Shown: positions 37,201 to 51,142, counted from the stretch's first letter. The stretch is 64,000 bases of DNA from Gymnothorax reevesii (GCA_029721435.1 CM056581.1:71534712-71598711), one strand, 5' to 3'. Numbers and translations are program-made. The notes: a model not told the origin generated them from the letters alone.

Positions 37201-37744
37201 TATTCACTTCCAATAGGCCATAAAAACACATTGGAAAAATGGATGGCATATATGCAGTGCAACAGTGATCTGAAGCATTTCCCAGGCCAGATACACGCAG
37301 AGATTCACATTCTGAGCTTAAAACCTCAAAGAAGCGTGTTTTCATGAAAGAGCGTATGGAGACAATATCAGCGCTCTAGCTCGCTTCCTTAAGAAGATAG
37401 CAGCCAATTCACTCCTATTTAGTCATACAGTGAAAATTCACTCATGTTTGTCACTTTCCCACTGATTTACACACAGAATGAAAATTTTTGACATGCAGAA
37501 GTTAAAAAAAAGAAAGTTTTTAAAAAAGTGTATATCTTCACTTCAGAGACTAATATTCACTTCCAATAGGCCATACAAGCACATTGGAAAAATTGGTGGC
37601 ATATATGCAGTGCAACAGAGATCTGAAGCATTTCCCAGGCCAGATACACGCAGAGATTCACATTCTGAGCTTAAAACCTCAAAGAAGCGTGTTTTCATGA
37701 AAGAGCGTATGGAGACAATATCAGCGCTCTAGCTCGCTTCCCTA
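34218..37744. repeat. Monomers 98-107, with a three-copy AB run
   Basis: Starts: 34218 A (GATTTGCACAC, CTAAGCTTAA), 34571 A (CATAAAGTG), 34924 AB (CAGAGTGAAAA), 35276 AB (GTGTACATC), 35628 AB, 35980 A with TTCAGAGACTCAT, 36333 C, 36686 A, 37039 A (GACACGCAG, ATGTTGGTC), 37392 C. The three AB monomers are 352 bp each; two carry CTGAGATTAAAAC while 35276 keeps CTGAGCTTAAAAC. The segment 34218-35979 is duplicated at 41624. The AAGCTT at 34493-34498 and its duplicate at 41899-41904 were the only two I noticed. Confidence 0.92.
34924..35979. repeat. Tandem AB hybrid monomers (3 copies)
   Basis: Each 352-bp unit has the class A left half (AGAATGAAAA or AGAGTGAAAA, GACATGCAG, GTGTATATC or GTGTACATC, TACAGAGACTCAT) and the class B right half (ACAAGCAAATTGG, GTGCACAGTG, CACGAACAG, CCTAGAAG). 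The switch lies between offsets 152 and 184. Having three in a row shows that the recombinant monomer was itself amplified. A four-copy run occurs at 42330-43737, and single AB copies at 3881, 7407, 38802, 45148 and 61726. Confidence 0.93.
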
Positions 37745-40700
37745 AGAAGATAGAAGCCAATTCACTCCTATTTAGTCAAACAGTGAAAATTCACTCATGT
37801 TTGTCACTTTCCCACTGATTTACAAACGGATTGAAACTTTTTGACAAGCAGAAGTAAAAAAAAAGAAAGTTTTTAAAAAAGTGCATATCTTCACTCAGAG
37901 ACTCATATTCACTTCCAATAGGCCATACAAGCAAATTGGACAAATTACTGCCATATATGGAGTGCACAGTGATCTGAAGCATTTCCCAGCCCAGATACAC
38001 GAACAGATTCACTTTCTGAGCTTAAAACCTAGAAGAAGCGTGTTTTCATGAAAGAGCGTATGGAGACAATATCAGCGCTCTAGCTCGCTTCCTTAAGAAG
38101 ATAGCAGCCAATTCACTCCTATTTAGTCATACAGTGAAAATTCACTCATGTTTGTCACTTTCCCACTGATGTACACACAGAATGAAAATTTTTGACATGC
38201 AGAAGTTAAAAAAAAAAAAGTTTTTAAAAAAGTGTATATCTTCACTTCAGAGACTAATATTCACTTCCAATAGGCCATACAAGCACATTGGAAAAATTGG
38301 TGGCATATATGCAGTGCAACAGAGATCTGAAGCATTTCCCAGGCCAGATACACGCAGAGATTCACATTCTGAGCTTAAAACCTCAAAGAAGCGTGTTTTC
38401 ATGAAAGAGCGTATGGAGACAATATCAGCGCTCTAGCTCGCTTCCCTAAGAAGATAGCAGCCAATTCACTCCTATTTAGTCATACAGTGAAAATTCACTC
38501 ATGTTTGTCACTTTCCCACTGATTTACACACAGAATGAAAATTTTTGACATGCAGAAGTTAAAAAAAAGAAAGTTTTTAAAAAAGTGTATATCTTCACTA
38601 CAGAGACTCATATTCACTTCCAATAGGCCATAAAAACACATTGGAAAAATGGATGGCATATATGCAGTGCAACAGTGATCTGAAGCATTTCCCAGGCCAG
38701 ATACACGCAGAGATTCACATTCTGAGCTTAAAACCTCAAAGTAGCGTGTTTTCATGAAAGAGCGTATGGAGACAATATCAGCGCTCTAGGTCGCTTCCTT
38801 AAGAAGATAGCAGCCAATTCACTCCTATTTAGTCATACAGTGAAAATTCACTCATGTTTGTCACTTTCCCACTGATTTACACACAGAATGAAAATTTTTG
38901 ACATGCAGAAGTTAAAAAAAAGAAAGTTTTTAAAAAAGTGTATATCTTCACTTCAGAGACTCATATTCACTTCCAATAGGCCATACAAGCAAATTGGACA
39001 AATTGCTGCCATATATGCAGTGCACAGTGATCTGAAGCATTTCCCAGCCCAGATACACGAACAGATTCACTTTCTGAGCTTAAAACCTAGAAGAAGCGTG
39101 TTTTCATGAAAGAGCGTATGGAGACAATATCAGCGCTCTAGCTCGCTTCCTTAAGAAGATAGCAGCCAATTCACTCCTATTTAGTCATACAGTGAAAATT
39201 CACTCATGTTTGTCACTTTCCCACTGATTTACACACAGAATGAAAATTTTTGACATGCAGAAGTTAAAAAAAAGAAAGTTTTTAAAAAAGTGTATATTTT
39301 CACTTCAGAGACTAATATTCACTTCCAATAGGCCATACAAGCACATTGGAAAAATTGGTGGCATATATGCAGTGCAACAGAGATCTGAAGCATTTCCCAG
39401 GCCAGATACACGCAGAGATTCACATTCTGAGCTTAAAACCTCAAAGAAGCGTGTTTTCATGAAAGAGCGTATGGAGACAATATCAGCGCTCTAGCTCGCT
39501 TCCCTAAGAAGATAGCAGCCAATTCACTCCTATTTAGTCATACAGTGAAAATTCACTCATGTTTGTCACTTTCCCACTGATTTACACACAGAATGAAAAT
39601 TTTTGACATGCAGAAGTTAAAAAAAAGAAAGTTTTTAAAAAAGTGCATATCTTCACTACAGAGACTCATATTCACTTCCAATAGGCCATAAAAACACATT
39701 GGAAAAATGGATGGCATATATGCAGTGCCACAGTGATCTGAAGCATTTCCCAGGCCAGATACACGCAGAGATTCACATTCTGAGCTTAAAACCTCAAAGA
39801 AGCGTGTTTTCATGAAAGAGCGTATGGAGACAATATCAGCGCTCTAGCTCGCTTCCTGAAGAAGATAGAAGCCAATTCACTCCTATTTAGTCATACAGTG
39901 AAAATTCACTCATGTTTGTCACTTTCCCACTGATTTACACACAGAATGAAAATTTTTGACATGCAGAAGTTAAAAAAAAGAAAGTTTTTAAAAAAGTGTA
40001 TATCTTCACTACAGAGACTCATATTCACTTCCAATAGGCCATAAAAACACATTGGAAAAATGGATGGCATATATGCAGTGCCACAGTGATCTGAAGCATT
40101 TCCCAGGCCAGATACACGCAGAGATTCACATTCTGAGCTTAAAACCTCAAAGAAGCGTGTTTTCATGAAAGAGCGTATGGAGACAATATCAGCGCTCTAG
40201 CTCGCTTCCTTAAGAAGATAGAAGCCAATTCACTCCTATTTAGTCATACAGTGAAAATTCACTCATGTTTGTCACTTTCCCACTGATTTACACACAGAAT
40301 GAAAATTTTTGACATGCAGAAGTTAAAAAAAAGAAAGTTTTTAAAAAAGTGTATATCTTCACTACAGAGACTCATATTCACTTCCAATAGGCCATAAAAA
40401 CACATTGGAAAAATGGATGGCATATATGCAGTGCAACAGTGATCTGAAGCATTTCCCAGGCCAGATACACGCAGAGATTCACATTCTGAGCTTAAAACCT
40501 CAAAGAAGCGTGTTTTCATGAAAGAGCGTATGGAGACAATATCAGCGCTCTAGCTCGCTTCCTTAAGAAGATAGAAGCCAATTCACTCCTATTTAGTCAT
40601 ACAGTGAAAATTCACTCATGTTTGTCACTTTCCCACTGATTTACACACAGAATGAAAATTTTTGACACGCAGAAGTTAAAAAAAAGAAAGTTTTTAAAAA

Positions 40701-41623
40701 AGTGTATATCTTCACTACAGAGACTCATATTCACTTCCAATAGGCCATAAAAACACATTGGAAAAATGGATGGCATATATGCAGTGCAACAGTGATCTCA
40801 AGCATTTCCCAGGCCAGAAACACGCAGAGATTCACATTCTGAGCTTAAAACCTCAAAGAAGCGTGTTTTCATGAAAGAGCGTATGGAGACAATATCAGCG
40901 CTCTAGCTCGCTTCCTTAAGAAGATAGCAGCCAATTCACTCCTATTTAGTCATACAGTGAAAATTCACTCATGTTTGTCACTTTCCCACTGATTTACACA
41001 CGGATTGAAACTTTTTGACAAGCAGAAGTAAAAAAAAAGAAAGTTTTTAAAAAAGTGCATATCTTCACTTCAGAGACTCATATTCACTTCCAATAGGCCA
41101 TACAAGCAAATTGGACAAATTGCTGCCATATATGCAGTGCACAGTGATCTGAAGCATTTCCCAGCCCAGATACACGAACAGATTCACTTTCTGAGCTTAA
41201 AACCTAGAAGAAGCGTGTTTTCATGAAAGAGCGTATGGAGACAATATCAGCGCTCTAGCTCGCTTCCTTAAGAAGATAGCAGCCAATTCACTCCTATTTA
41301 GTCATACAGTGAAAATTCACTCATGTTTGTCAGTTTCCCACTGATTTACACACAGAATGAAAATTTTTGACATGCAGAAGTTACAAAAAAGAAAGTTTTT
41401 AAAAAAGTGTATATCTTCACTTCAGAGACTAATATTCACTTCCAATAGGCCATACAAGCACATTGGAAAAATTGGTGGCATATATGCAGTGCAACAGAGA
41501 TCTGAAGCATTTCCCAGGCCAGATACACGCAGAGATTCACATTCTGAGCTTAAAACCTCAAAGAAGCGTGTTTTCATGAAAGAGCGTATGGAGACAATAT
41601 CAGCGCTCTAGCTCGCTTCCCTA
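37745..41623. repeat. HOR-II copy 4, 11 monomers, 3,879 bp
   Basis: Starts: 37745 B', 38096 C (GATGTACACAC), 38449 A (AAAGTAGCG), 38802 AB-type with TTCAGAG, 39154 C (GTATATTTTCAC), 39507 A (GTGCATATCTTCACTAC), 39860 A, 40213 A, 40566 A (GACACGCAG, AGAAACACG), 40919 B, 41271 C (TTACAAAAAAG). It lacks two of the three AAAGTAGCG monomers, and an AB monomer stands where the B is expected. From 39154 onward it matches 31748 onward at 7,406 bp. Its left end matches 22576-24339 at 14,462 bp when the flanking 37039 is included. Confidence 0.93.
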
Positions 41624-44600
41624 AGAAGATAGCAGCCAATTCACTCCTATTTAGTCATACAGTGAAAATTCACTCATGTTTGTCACTTTCCCACTGATTT
41701 GCACACAGAATGAAAATTTTTGACATGCAGAAGTTAAAAAAAAGAAAGTTTTTAAAAAAGTGTATATCTTCACTACAGAGACTCATATTCACTTCCAATA
41801 GGCCATAAAAACACATTGGAAAAATGGATGGCATGTATGCAGTGCAACAGTGATCTGAATCATTTCCCAGGCCAGATACACGCAGAGATTCACATTCTAA
41901 GCTTAAAACCTCAAAGAAGCGTGTTTTCATGAAAGAGCGTATGGAGACAATATCAGCGCTCTAGCTCGCTTCCTTAAGAAGATAGAAGCCAATTCACTCC
42001 TATTTAGTCATAAAGTGAAAATTCACTCATGTTTGTCACTTTCCCACTGATTTACACACAGAATGAAAATTTTTGACATGCAGAAGTTAAAAAAAAGAAA
42101 GTTTTTAAAAAAGTGTATATCTTCACTACAGAGACTCATATTCACTTCCAATAGGCCATAAAAACACGTTGGAAAAATGGATGGCATATATGCAGTGCAA
42201 CAGTGATCTGAAGCATTTCCCAGGCCAGATACACGCAGAGATTCACATTCTGAGCTTAAAACCTCAAAGTAGCGTGTTTTCATGAAAGAGCGTATGGAGA
42301 CAATATCAGCGCTCTAGGTCGCTTCCTTAAGAAGATAGCAGCCAATTCACTCCTATTTAGTCATACAGTGAAAATTCACTCATGTTTGTCACTTTCCCAC
42401 TGATTTACACACAGAGTGAAAATTTTTGACATGCAGAAGTTAAAAAAAAGAAAGTTTTTAAAAAAGTGTATATCTTCACTACAGAGACTCATATTCACTT
42501 CCAATAGGCCATACAAGCAAATTGGACAAATTGCTGCCATATATGCAGTGCACAGTGATCTGAAGCATTTCCCAGCCCAGATACACGAACAGATTCACTT
42601 TCTGAGATTAAAACCTAGAAGAAGCGTGTTTTCATGAAAGAGCGTATGGAGACAATATCAGCGCTCTAGCTCGCTTCCTTAAGAAGATAGCAGCCAATTC
42701 ACTCCTATTTAGTCATACAGTGAAAATTCACTCATGTTTGTCACTTTCCCACTGATTTACACACAGAATGAAAATTTTTGACATGCAGAAGTTAAAAAAA
42801 AGAAAGTTTTTAAAAAAGTGTACATCTTCACTACAGAGACTCATATTCACTTCCAATAGGCCATACAAGCAAATTGGACAAATTGCTGCCATATATGCAG
42901 TGCACAGTGATCTGAAGCATTTCCCAGCCCAGATACACGAACAGATTCACTTTCTGAGATTAAAACCTAGAAGAAGCGTGTTTTCATGAAAGAGCGTATG
43001 GAGACAATATCAGCGCTCTAGCTCGCTTCCTTAAGAAGATAGCAGCCAATTCACTCCTATTTAGTCATACAGTGAAAATTCACTCATGTTTGTCACTTTC
43101 CCACTGATTTACACACAGAATGAAAATTTTTGACATGCAGAAGTTAAAAAAAAGAAAGTTTTTAAAAAAGTGTATATCTTCACTACAGAGACTCATATTC
43201 ACTTCCAATAGGCCATACAAGCAAATTGGACAAATTGATGCCATATATGCAGTGCACAGTGATCTGAAGCATTTCCCAGCCCAGATACACGAACAGATTC
43301 ACTTTCTGAGATTAAAACCTAGAAGAAGCGTGTTTTCATGAAAGAGCGTATGGAGACAATATCAGCGCTCTAGCTCGCTTCCTTAAGAAGATAGCAGCCA
43401 ATTCACTCCTATTTAGTCATACAGTGAAAATTCACTCATGTTTGTCACTTTCCCACTGATTTACACACAGAATGAAAATTTTTGACATGCAGAAGTTAAA
43501 AAAAAGAAAGTTTTTAAAAAAGTGTATATCTTCACTACAGAGACTCATATTCACTTCCAATAGGCCATACAAGCAAATTGGACAAATTGCTGCCATATAT
43601 GCAGTGCACAGTGATCTGAAGCATTTCCCAGCCCAGATACACGAACAGATTCACTTTCTGAGATTAAAACCTAGAAGAAGCGTGTTTTCATGAAAGAGCG
43701 TATGGAGACAATATCAGCGCTCTAGCTCGCTTCCTTAAGAAGATAGCAGCCAATTCACTCCTATTTAGTCATACAGTGAAAATTCACTCATGTTTGTCAC
43801 TTTCCCACTGATTTACACACAGAATGAAAATTTTTGACATGCAGAAGTTAAAAAAAAGAAAGTTTTTAAAAAAGTGTATATCTTCACTACAGAGACTCAT
43901 ATTCACTTCCAATAGGCCATAAAAACACATTGGAAAAATGGATGGCATATATGCAGTGCAACAGTGATCTGAAGCATTTCCCAGGCCAGATACACGCAGA
44001 GATTCACATTCTGAGCTTAAAACCTCAAAGAAGCGTGTTTTCATGAAAGAGCGTATGGAGACAATATCAGCGCTCTAGCTCGCTTCCTTAAGAAGATAGC
44101 AGCCAATTCACTCCTATTTAGTCATACAGTGAAAATTCACTCATGTTTGTCACTTTCCCACTGATTTACACACGGATTGAAACTTTTTGACAAGCAGAAG
44201 TAAAAAAAAAGAAAGTTTTTAAAAAAGTGCATATCTTCACTTCAGAGACTCATATTCACTTCCAATAGGCCATACAAGCAAATTGGACAAATTGCTGCCA
44301 TATATGCAGTGCACAGTGATCTGAAGCATTTCCCAGCCCAGATACACGAACAGATTCACTTTCTGAGCTTAAAACCTAGAAGAAGCGTGTTTTCATGAAA
44401 GAGCGTATGGAGACAATATCAGCGCTCTAGCTCGCTTCCTTAAGAAGATAGCAGCCAATTCACTCCTATTTAGTCATACAGTGAAAATTCACTCATGTTT
44501 GTCACTTTCCCACTGATTTACACACAGAATGAAAATTTTTGACATGCAGAAGTTAAAAAAAGAAAGTTTTTAAAAAAGTGTATATCTTCACTTCAGAGAC

Positions 44601-45147
44601 TAATATTCACTTCCAATAGGCCATACAAGCACATTGGAAAAATTGGTGGCATATATGCAGTGCAACAGAGATCTGAAGCATTTCCCAGGCCAGATACACG
44701 CAGAGATTCACATTCTGAGCTTAAAACCTCAAAGAAGCGTGTTTTCATGAAAGAGCGTATGGAGACAATATCAGCGCTCTAGCTCGCTTCCCTAAAAAGA
44801 TAGCAGCCAATTCACTCCTATTTAGTCATACAGTGAAAATTCACTCATGTTTGTCACTTTCCCACTGATTTACACACAGAATGAAAATTTTTGACATGCA
44901 GAAGTTAAAAAAAAGAAAGTTTTTAAAAAAGTGTATATCTTCACTACAGAGACTCATATTCACTTCCAATAGGCCATAAAAACACATTGGAAAAATGGAT
45001 GGCATATATGCAGTGCCACAGTGATCTGAAGCATTTCCCAGGCCAGATACACGCAGAGATTCACATTCTGAGCTTAAAACCTCAAAGAAGCGTGTTTTCA
45101 TGAAAGAGCGTATGGAGACAATATCAGCGCTCTAGCTCGCTTCCCTA
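41624..45147. repeat. Monomers 119-128, with a four-copy AB run
   Basis: Starts: 41624 A (GATTTGCACAC, GCATGTATG, CTGAATCAT, CTAAGCTTAA), 41977 A (CATAAAGTG, AACACGTTGG), 42330 AB, 42682 AB, 43034 AB (ATTGATGCC), 43386 AB, 43738 A, 44091 B, 44443 C (one base short in the tract), 44795 A (GTGCCACAG). The first five correspond to 34218-35979 at 7,406 bp; the AB run has gained one unit. Confidence 0.92.
42330..43737. repeat. Tandem AB hybrid monomers (4 copies)
   Basis: Four 352-bp AB units follow one another, each with CTGAGATTAAAAC in the right half. The first has the CAGAGTGAAAA change and the second GTGTACATC, in the same order as the first two units of the three-copy run at 34924. The extra unit suggests slippage or unequal exchange after the 7,406-bp duplication. 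Confidence 0.93.
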
Positions 45148-46910
45148 AGAAGATAGAAGCCAATTCACTCCTATTTAGTCATACAGTGAAAATTCACTCA
45201 TGTTTGTCACTTTCCCACTGATTTACACACAGAATGAAAATTTTTGACATGCAGAAGTTAAAAAAAAGAAAGTTTTTAAAAAAGTGTATATCTTCACTAC
45301 AGAGACTCATATTCACTTCCAATAGGCCATACAAGCAAATTGGACAAATTGCTGCCATATATGCAGTGCACAGTGATCTGAAGCATTTCCCAGCCCAGAT
45401 ACACGAACAGATTCACTTTCTGAGATTAAAACCTAGAAGAAGCGTGTTTTCATGAAAGAGCGTATGGAGACAATATCAGCGCTCTAGGTCGCTTTCTTAA
45501 GAAGATAGCAGCCAATTCACTCCTATTTAGTCATACAGTGAAAATTCACTCATGTTTGTCACTTTCCCACTGATTTACACACAGAATGAAAATTTTTGAC
45601 ATGCAGAAGTTAAAAAAAAGAAAGTTTTTAAAAAAGTGTATATCTTCACAACAGAGACTCATATTCACTTCCAATAGGCCATAAAAACACATTGGAAAAA
45701 TGGATGGCATATATGCAGTGCAACAGTGATCTGAAGCATTTCCCAGGCCAGATACACGCAGAGATTCACATTCTGAGCTTAAAACCTCAAAGTAGCGTGT
45801 TTTCATGAAAGAGCGTATGGAGACAATATCAGCGCTCTAGGTCGCTTCCTTAAGAAGATAGCAGCCAATTCACTCCTATTTAGTCATACAGTGAAAATTC
45901 ACTCATGTTTGTCACTTTCCCACTGATTTACACACAGAATGAAAATTTTTGACATGCAGAAGTTAAAAAAAAGAAAGTTTTTAAAAAAGTGTATATCTTC
46001 ACTACAGAGACTCATATTCACTTCCAATAGGCCATAAAAACACATTGGAAAAATGGATGGCATATATGCAGTGCAACAGTGATCTGAAGCATTTCCCAGG
46101 CCAGATACACGCAGAGATTCACATTCTGAGCTTAAAACCTCAAAGAAGCGTGTTTTCATGAAAGAGCGTATGGAGACAATATCAGCGCTCTAGCTCGCTT
46201 CCTTAAGAAGATAGCAGCCAATTCACTCCTATTTAGTCATACAGTGAAAATTCACTCATGTTTGTCACTTTCCCACTGATTTACACACGGATTGAAACTT
46301 TTTGACAAGCAGAAGTAAAAAAAAAGAAAGTTTTTAAAAAAGTGCATATCTTCACTTCAGAGACTCATATTCACTTCCAATAGGCCATACAAGCAAATTG
46401 GACAAATTGCTGCCATATATGCAGTGCACAGTGATCTGAAGCATTTCCCAGCCCAGATACACGAACAGATTCACTTTCTGAGCTTAAAACCTAGAAGAAG
46501 CGTGTTTTCATGAAAGAGCGTATGGAGACAATATCAGCGCTCTAGCTCGCTTCCTTAAGAAGATAGCAGCCAATTCACTCCTATTTAGTCATACAGTGAA
46601 AATTCACTCATGTTTGTCACTTTCCCACTGATTTACACACAGAATGAAAATTTTTGACATGCAGAAGTTAAAAAAAAGAAAGTTTTTAAAAAAGTGCATA
46701 TCTTCACTTCAGAGACTAATATTCACTTCCAATAGGCCATACAAGCACATTGGAAAAATTGGTGGCATATATGCAGTGCAACAGAGATCTGAAGCATTTC
46801 CCAGGCCAGATACACGCAGAGATTCACATTCTGAGCTTAAAACCTCAAAGAAGCGTGTTTTCATGAAAGAGCGTATGGAGACAATATCAGCGCTCTAGCT
46901 CGCTTCCTTA
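45148..46910. repeat. Mixed block, monomers 129-133
   Basis: Starts: 45148 AB (GCTTTCTTAAG), 45500 A (CTTCACAACAG, AAAGTAGCG), 45853 A, 46206 B, 46558 C (GTGCATATC, a B-like marker inside a C monomer). The last three are the left part of a segment duplicated at 56787, offset 10,934 bp. The CACAACAG change also occurs in the A monomer at 63488, which otherwise differs. Confidence 0.9.
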
Positions 46911-49732
46911 AGAAGATAGCAGCCAATTCACTCCTATTTAGTCATACAGTGAAAATTCACTCATGTTTGTCACTTTCCCACTGATTTACACACAGAATGA
47001 AAATTTTTGACATGCAGAAGTTAAAAAAAAGAAAGTTTTTAAAAAAGTGTATATCTTCACTACAGAGACTCATATTCACTTCCAATAGGCCATAAAAACA
47101 CATTGGAAAAATGGATGGCATATATGCAGTGCCACAGTGATCTGAAGCATTTCCCAGGCCAGATACACGCAGAGATTCACATTCTGAGCTTAAAACCTCA
47201 AAGAAGCGTGTTTTCATGAAAGAGCGTATGGAGACAATATCAGCGCTCTAGCTCGCTTCCTTCAGAAGATAGAAGCCAATTCACTCCGATTTAGTCATAC
47301 AGTGAAAATTCACTCATGTTTGTCACTTTCCCACTGATTTACACACAGAATGAAAATTTTTGACATGCAGAAGTTAAAAAAAAGAAAGTTTTTAAAAAAG
47401 TGTATATCTTCACTACAGAGACTCATATTCACTTCCAATAGGCCATAAAAACACATTGGAAAAATGGATGGCATATATGCAGTGCAACAGTGATCTGAAG
47501 CATTTCCCAGGCCAGATACACGCAGAGATTCACATTCTGAGCTTAAAACCTCAAAGAAGCGTGTTTTCATGAAAGAGCGTATGGAGACAATATCAGCGCT
47601 CTAGCTCGCTTCCTTAAGAAGATAGAAGCCAATTCACTCCTATTTAGTCATACAGTGAAAATTCACTCATGTTTGTCACTTTCCCACTGATTTACACACA
47701 GAATGAAAATTTTTGACATGCAGAAGTTAAAAAAAAGAAAGTTTTTAAAAAAGTGTATATCTTCACTACAGAGACTCATATTCACTTCCAATAGGCCATA
47801 AAAACACATTGGAAAAATGGATGGCATATATGCAGTGCAACAGTGATCTGAAGCATTTCCCAGGCCAGATACACGCAGAGATTCACATTCTGAGCTTAAA
47901 ACCTCAAAGAAGCGTGTTTTCATGAAAGAGCGTATGGAGACAATATCAGCGCTCTAGCTCGCTTCCTTAAGAAGATAGAAGCCAATTCACTCCTATTTAG
48001 TCATACAGTGAAAATTCACTCATGTTTGTCACTTTCCCACTGATTTACACACAGAATGAAAATTTTTGACACGCAGAAGTTAAAAAAAAGAAAGTTTTTA
48101 AAAAAGTGTATATCTTCACTACAGAGACTCATATTCACTTCCAATAGGCCATAAAAACACATTGGAAAAATGGATGGCATATATGCAGTGCAACAGTGAT
48201 CTCAAGCATTTCCCAGGCCAGATACACGCAGAGATTCACATTCTGAGCTTAAAACCTCAAAGAAGCGTGTTTTCATGAAAGAGCGTATGGAGACAATATC
48301 AGCGCTCTAGCTCGCTTCCTTAAGAAGATAGCAGCCAATTCACTCCTATTTAGTCATACAGTGAAAATTCACTCATGTTTGTCACTTTCCCACTGATTTA
48401 CACACGGATTGAAACTTTTTGACAAGCAGAAGTAAAAAAAAAGAAAGTTTTTAAAAAAGTGCATATCTTCACTTCAGAGACTCATATTCACTTCCAATAG
48501 GCCATACAAGCAAATTGGACAAATTGCTGCCATATATGCAGTGCACAGTGATCTGAAGCATTTCCCAGCCCAGATACACGAACAGATTCACTTTCTGAGC
48601 TTAAAACCTAGAAGAAGCGTGTTTTCATGAAAGAGCGTATGGAGACAATATCAGCGCTCTAGCTCGCTTCCTTAAGAAGATAGCAGCCAATTCACTCCTA
48701 TTTAGTCATACAGTGAAAATTCACTCATGTTTGTCACTTTCCCACTGATTTACACACAGAATGAAAATTTTTGACATGCAGAAGTTAAAAAAAAGAAAGT
48801 TTTTAAAAAAGTGTATATCTTCACTTCAGAGACTAATATTCACTTCCAATAGGCCATACAAGCACATTGGAAAAATTGGTGGCATATATGCAGTGCAACA
48901 GAGATCTGAAGCATTTCCCAGGCCAGATACACGCAGAGATTCACATTCTGAACTTAAAACCTCAAAGAAGCGTGTTTTCATGAAAGAGCGTATGGAGACA
49001 ATATCAGCGCTCTAGCTCGCTTCCCTAAGAAGATAGCAGCCAATTCACTCCTATTTAGTCATACAGTGAAAATTCACTCATGTTTGTCACTTTCCCACTG
49101 ATTTACACACAGAATGAAAATTTTTGACATGCAGAAGTTAAAAAAAAGAAAGTTTTTAAAAAAGTGTATATCTTCACTACAGAGACTCATATTCACTTCC
49201 AATAGGCCATAAAAACACATTGGAAAAATGGATGGCATATATGCAGTGCAACAGTGATCTGAAGCATTTCCCAGGCCAGATACACGCAGAGATTCACATT
49301 CTGAGCTTAAAACCTCAAAGAAGCGTGTTTTCATGAAAGAGCGTATGGAGACAATATCAGCGCTCTAGCTCGCTTCCTAAAGAAGATAGAAGCCAATTCA
49401 CTCCTATTTAGTCATACAGTGAAAATTCACTCATGTTTGTCACTTTCCCACTGATTTACACACGGATTGAAACTTTTTGACAAGCAGAAGTAAAAAAAAA
49501 GAAAGTTTTTAAAAAAGTGCATATCTTCACTTCAGAGACTCATATTCACTTCCAATAGGCCATACAAGCAAATTGGACAAATTGCTGCCATATATGCAGT
49601 GCACAGTGATCTGAAGCATTTCCCAGCCCAGATACACGAACAGATTCACTTTCTGAGCTTAAAACCTAGAAGAAGCGTGTTTTCATGAAAGAGCGTATGG
49701 AGACAATATCAGCGCTCTAGCTCGCTTCCTTA
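46911..49732. repeat. 8-monomer block, 2,822 bp (HOR-III relative)
   Basis: Starts: 46911 A (GTGCCACAG), 47264 A (CTCCGATTT), 47617 A, 47970 A (GACACGCAG, TCTCAAGC), 48323 B, 48675 C (CTGAACTTAAAAC), 49028 A, 49381 B. The first seven correspond to 57845-60314 at 10,934 bp. The CTCCGATTT marker links this block to the three downstream HOR-III copies at 52201, 55023 and 57845. Confidence 0.93.
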
Positions 49733-51142
49733 AGAAGATAGCAGCCAATTCACTCCTATTTAGTCATACAGTGAAAATTCACTCATGTTTGTCACTTTCC
49801 CACTGATTTACACACAGAATGAAAATTTTTGACACGCAGAAGTTAAAAAAAAGAAAGTTTTTAAAAAAGTGTATATCTTCACTACAGAGACTCATATTCA
49901 CTTCCAATAGGCCATAAAAACACATTGGAAAAATGGATGGCATATATGCAGTGCAACAGTGATCTCAAGCATTTCCCAGGCCAGATACACGCAGAGATTC
50001 ACATTCTGAGCTTAAAACCTCAAAGAAGCGTGTTTTCATGAAAGAGCGTATGGAGACAATATCAGCGCTCTAGCTCGCTTCCCTAAGAAGATAGCAGCCA
50101 ATTCACTCCTATTTAGTCATACAGTGAAAATTCACTCATGTTTGTCACTTTCCCACTGATTTACACACGGATTGAAACTTTTTGACAAGCAGAAGTAAAA
50201 AAAAAGAAAGTTTTTAAAAAAGTGCATATCTTCACTTCAGAGACTCATATTCACTTCCAATAGGCCATACAAGCAAATTGGACAAATTGCTGCCATATAT
50301 GCAGTGCACAGTGATCTGAAGCATTTCCCAGCCCAGATACACGAACAGATTCACTTTCTGAGCTTAAAACCTAGAAGAAGCGTGTTTTCATGAAAGAGCG
50401 TATGGAGACAATATCAGCGCTCTAGCTCGCTTCCTTAAGAAGATAGAAGCCAATTCACTCCTATTTAGTCATACAGTGAAAATTCACTCATGTTTGTCAC
50501 TTTCCCACTGATTTACACACAGAATGAAAATTTTTGACACGCAGAAGTTAAAAAAAAGAAAGTTTTTAAAAAAGTGTATATCTTCACTACAGAGACTCAT
50601 ATTCACTTCCAATAGGCCATAAAAACACATTGGAAAAATGGATGGCATATATGCAGTGCAACAGTGATCTCAAGCATTTCCCAGGCCAGATACACGCAGA
50701 GATTCACATTCTGAGCTTAAAACCTCAAAGAAGCGTGTTTTCATGAAAGAGCGTATGGAGACAATATCAGCGCTCTAGCTCGCTTCCCTAAGAAGATAGC
50801 AGCCAATTCACTCCTATTTAGTCATACAGTGAAAATTCACTCATGTTTGTCACTTTCCCACTGATTTACACACGGATTGAAACTTTTTGACAAGCAGAAG
50901 TAAAAAAAAAGAAAGTTTTTAAAAAAGTGCATATCTTCACTTCAGAGACTCATATTCACTTCCAATAGGCCATACAAGCAAATTGGACAAATTGCTGCCA
51001 TATATGCAGTGCACAGTGATCTGAAGCATTTCCCAGCCCAGATACACGAACAGATTCACTTTCTGAGCTTAAAACCTAGAAGAAGCGTGTTTTCATGAAA
51101 GAGCGTATGGAGACAATATCAGCGCTCTAGCTCGCTTCCTTA
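49733..51142. repeat. A-B dimer repeated twice (705-bp unit)
   Basis: Starts: 49733 A (GACACGCAG, TCTCAAGC), 50086 B, 50438 A (same markers), 50791 B. With the B at 49381 before it the order is B-A-B-A-B. The two A copies share their markers and the CTTCCCTAAG junction after them, so this is a local two-monomer amplification distinct from the B-C dimers at 11996. Confidence 0.92.
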
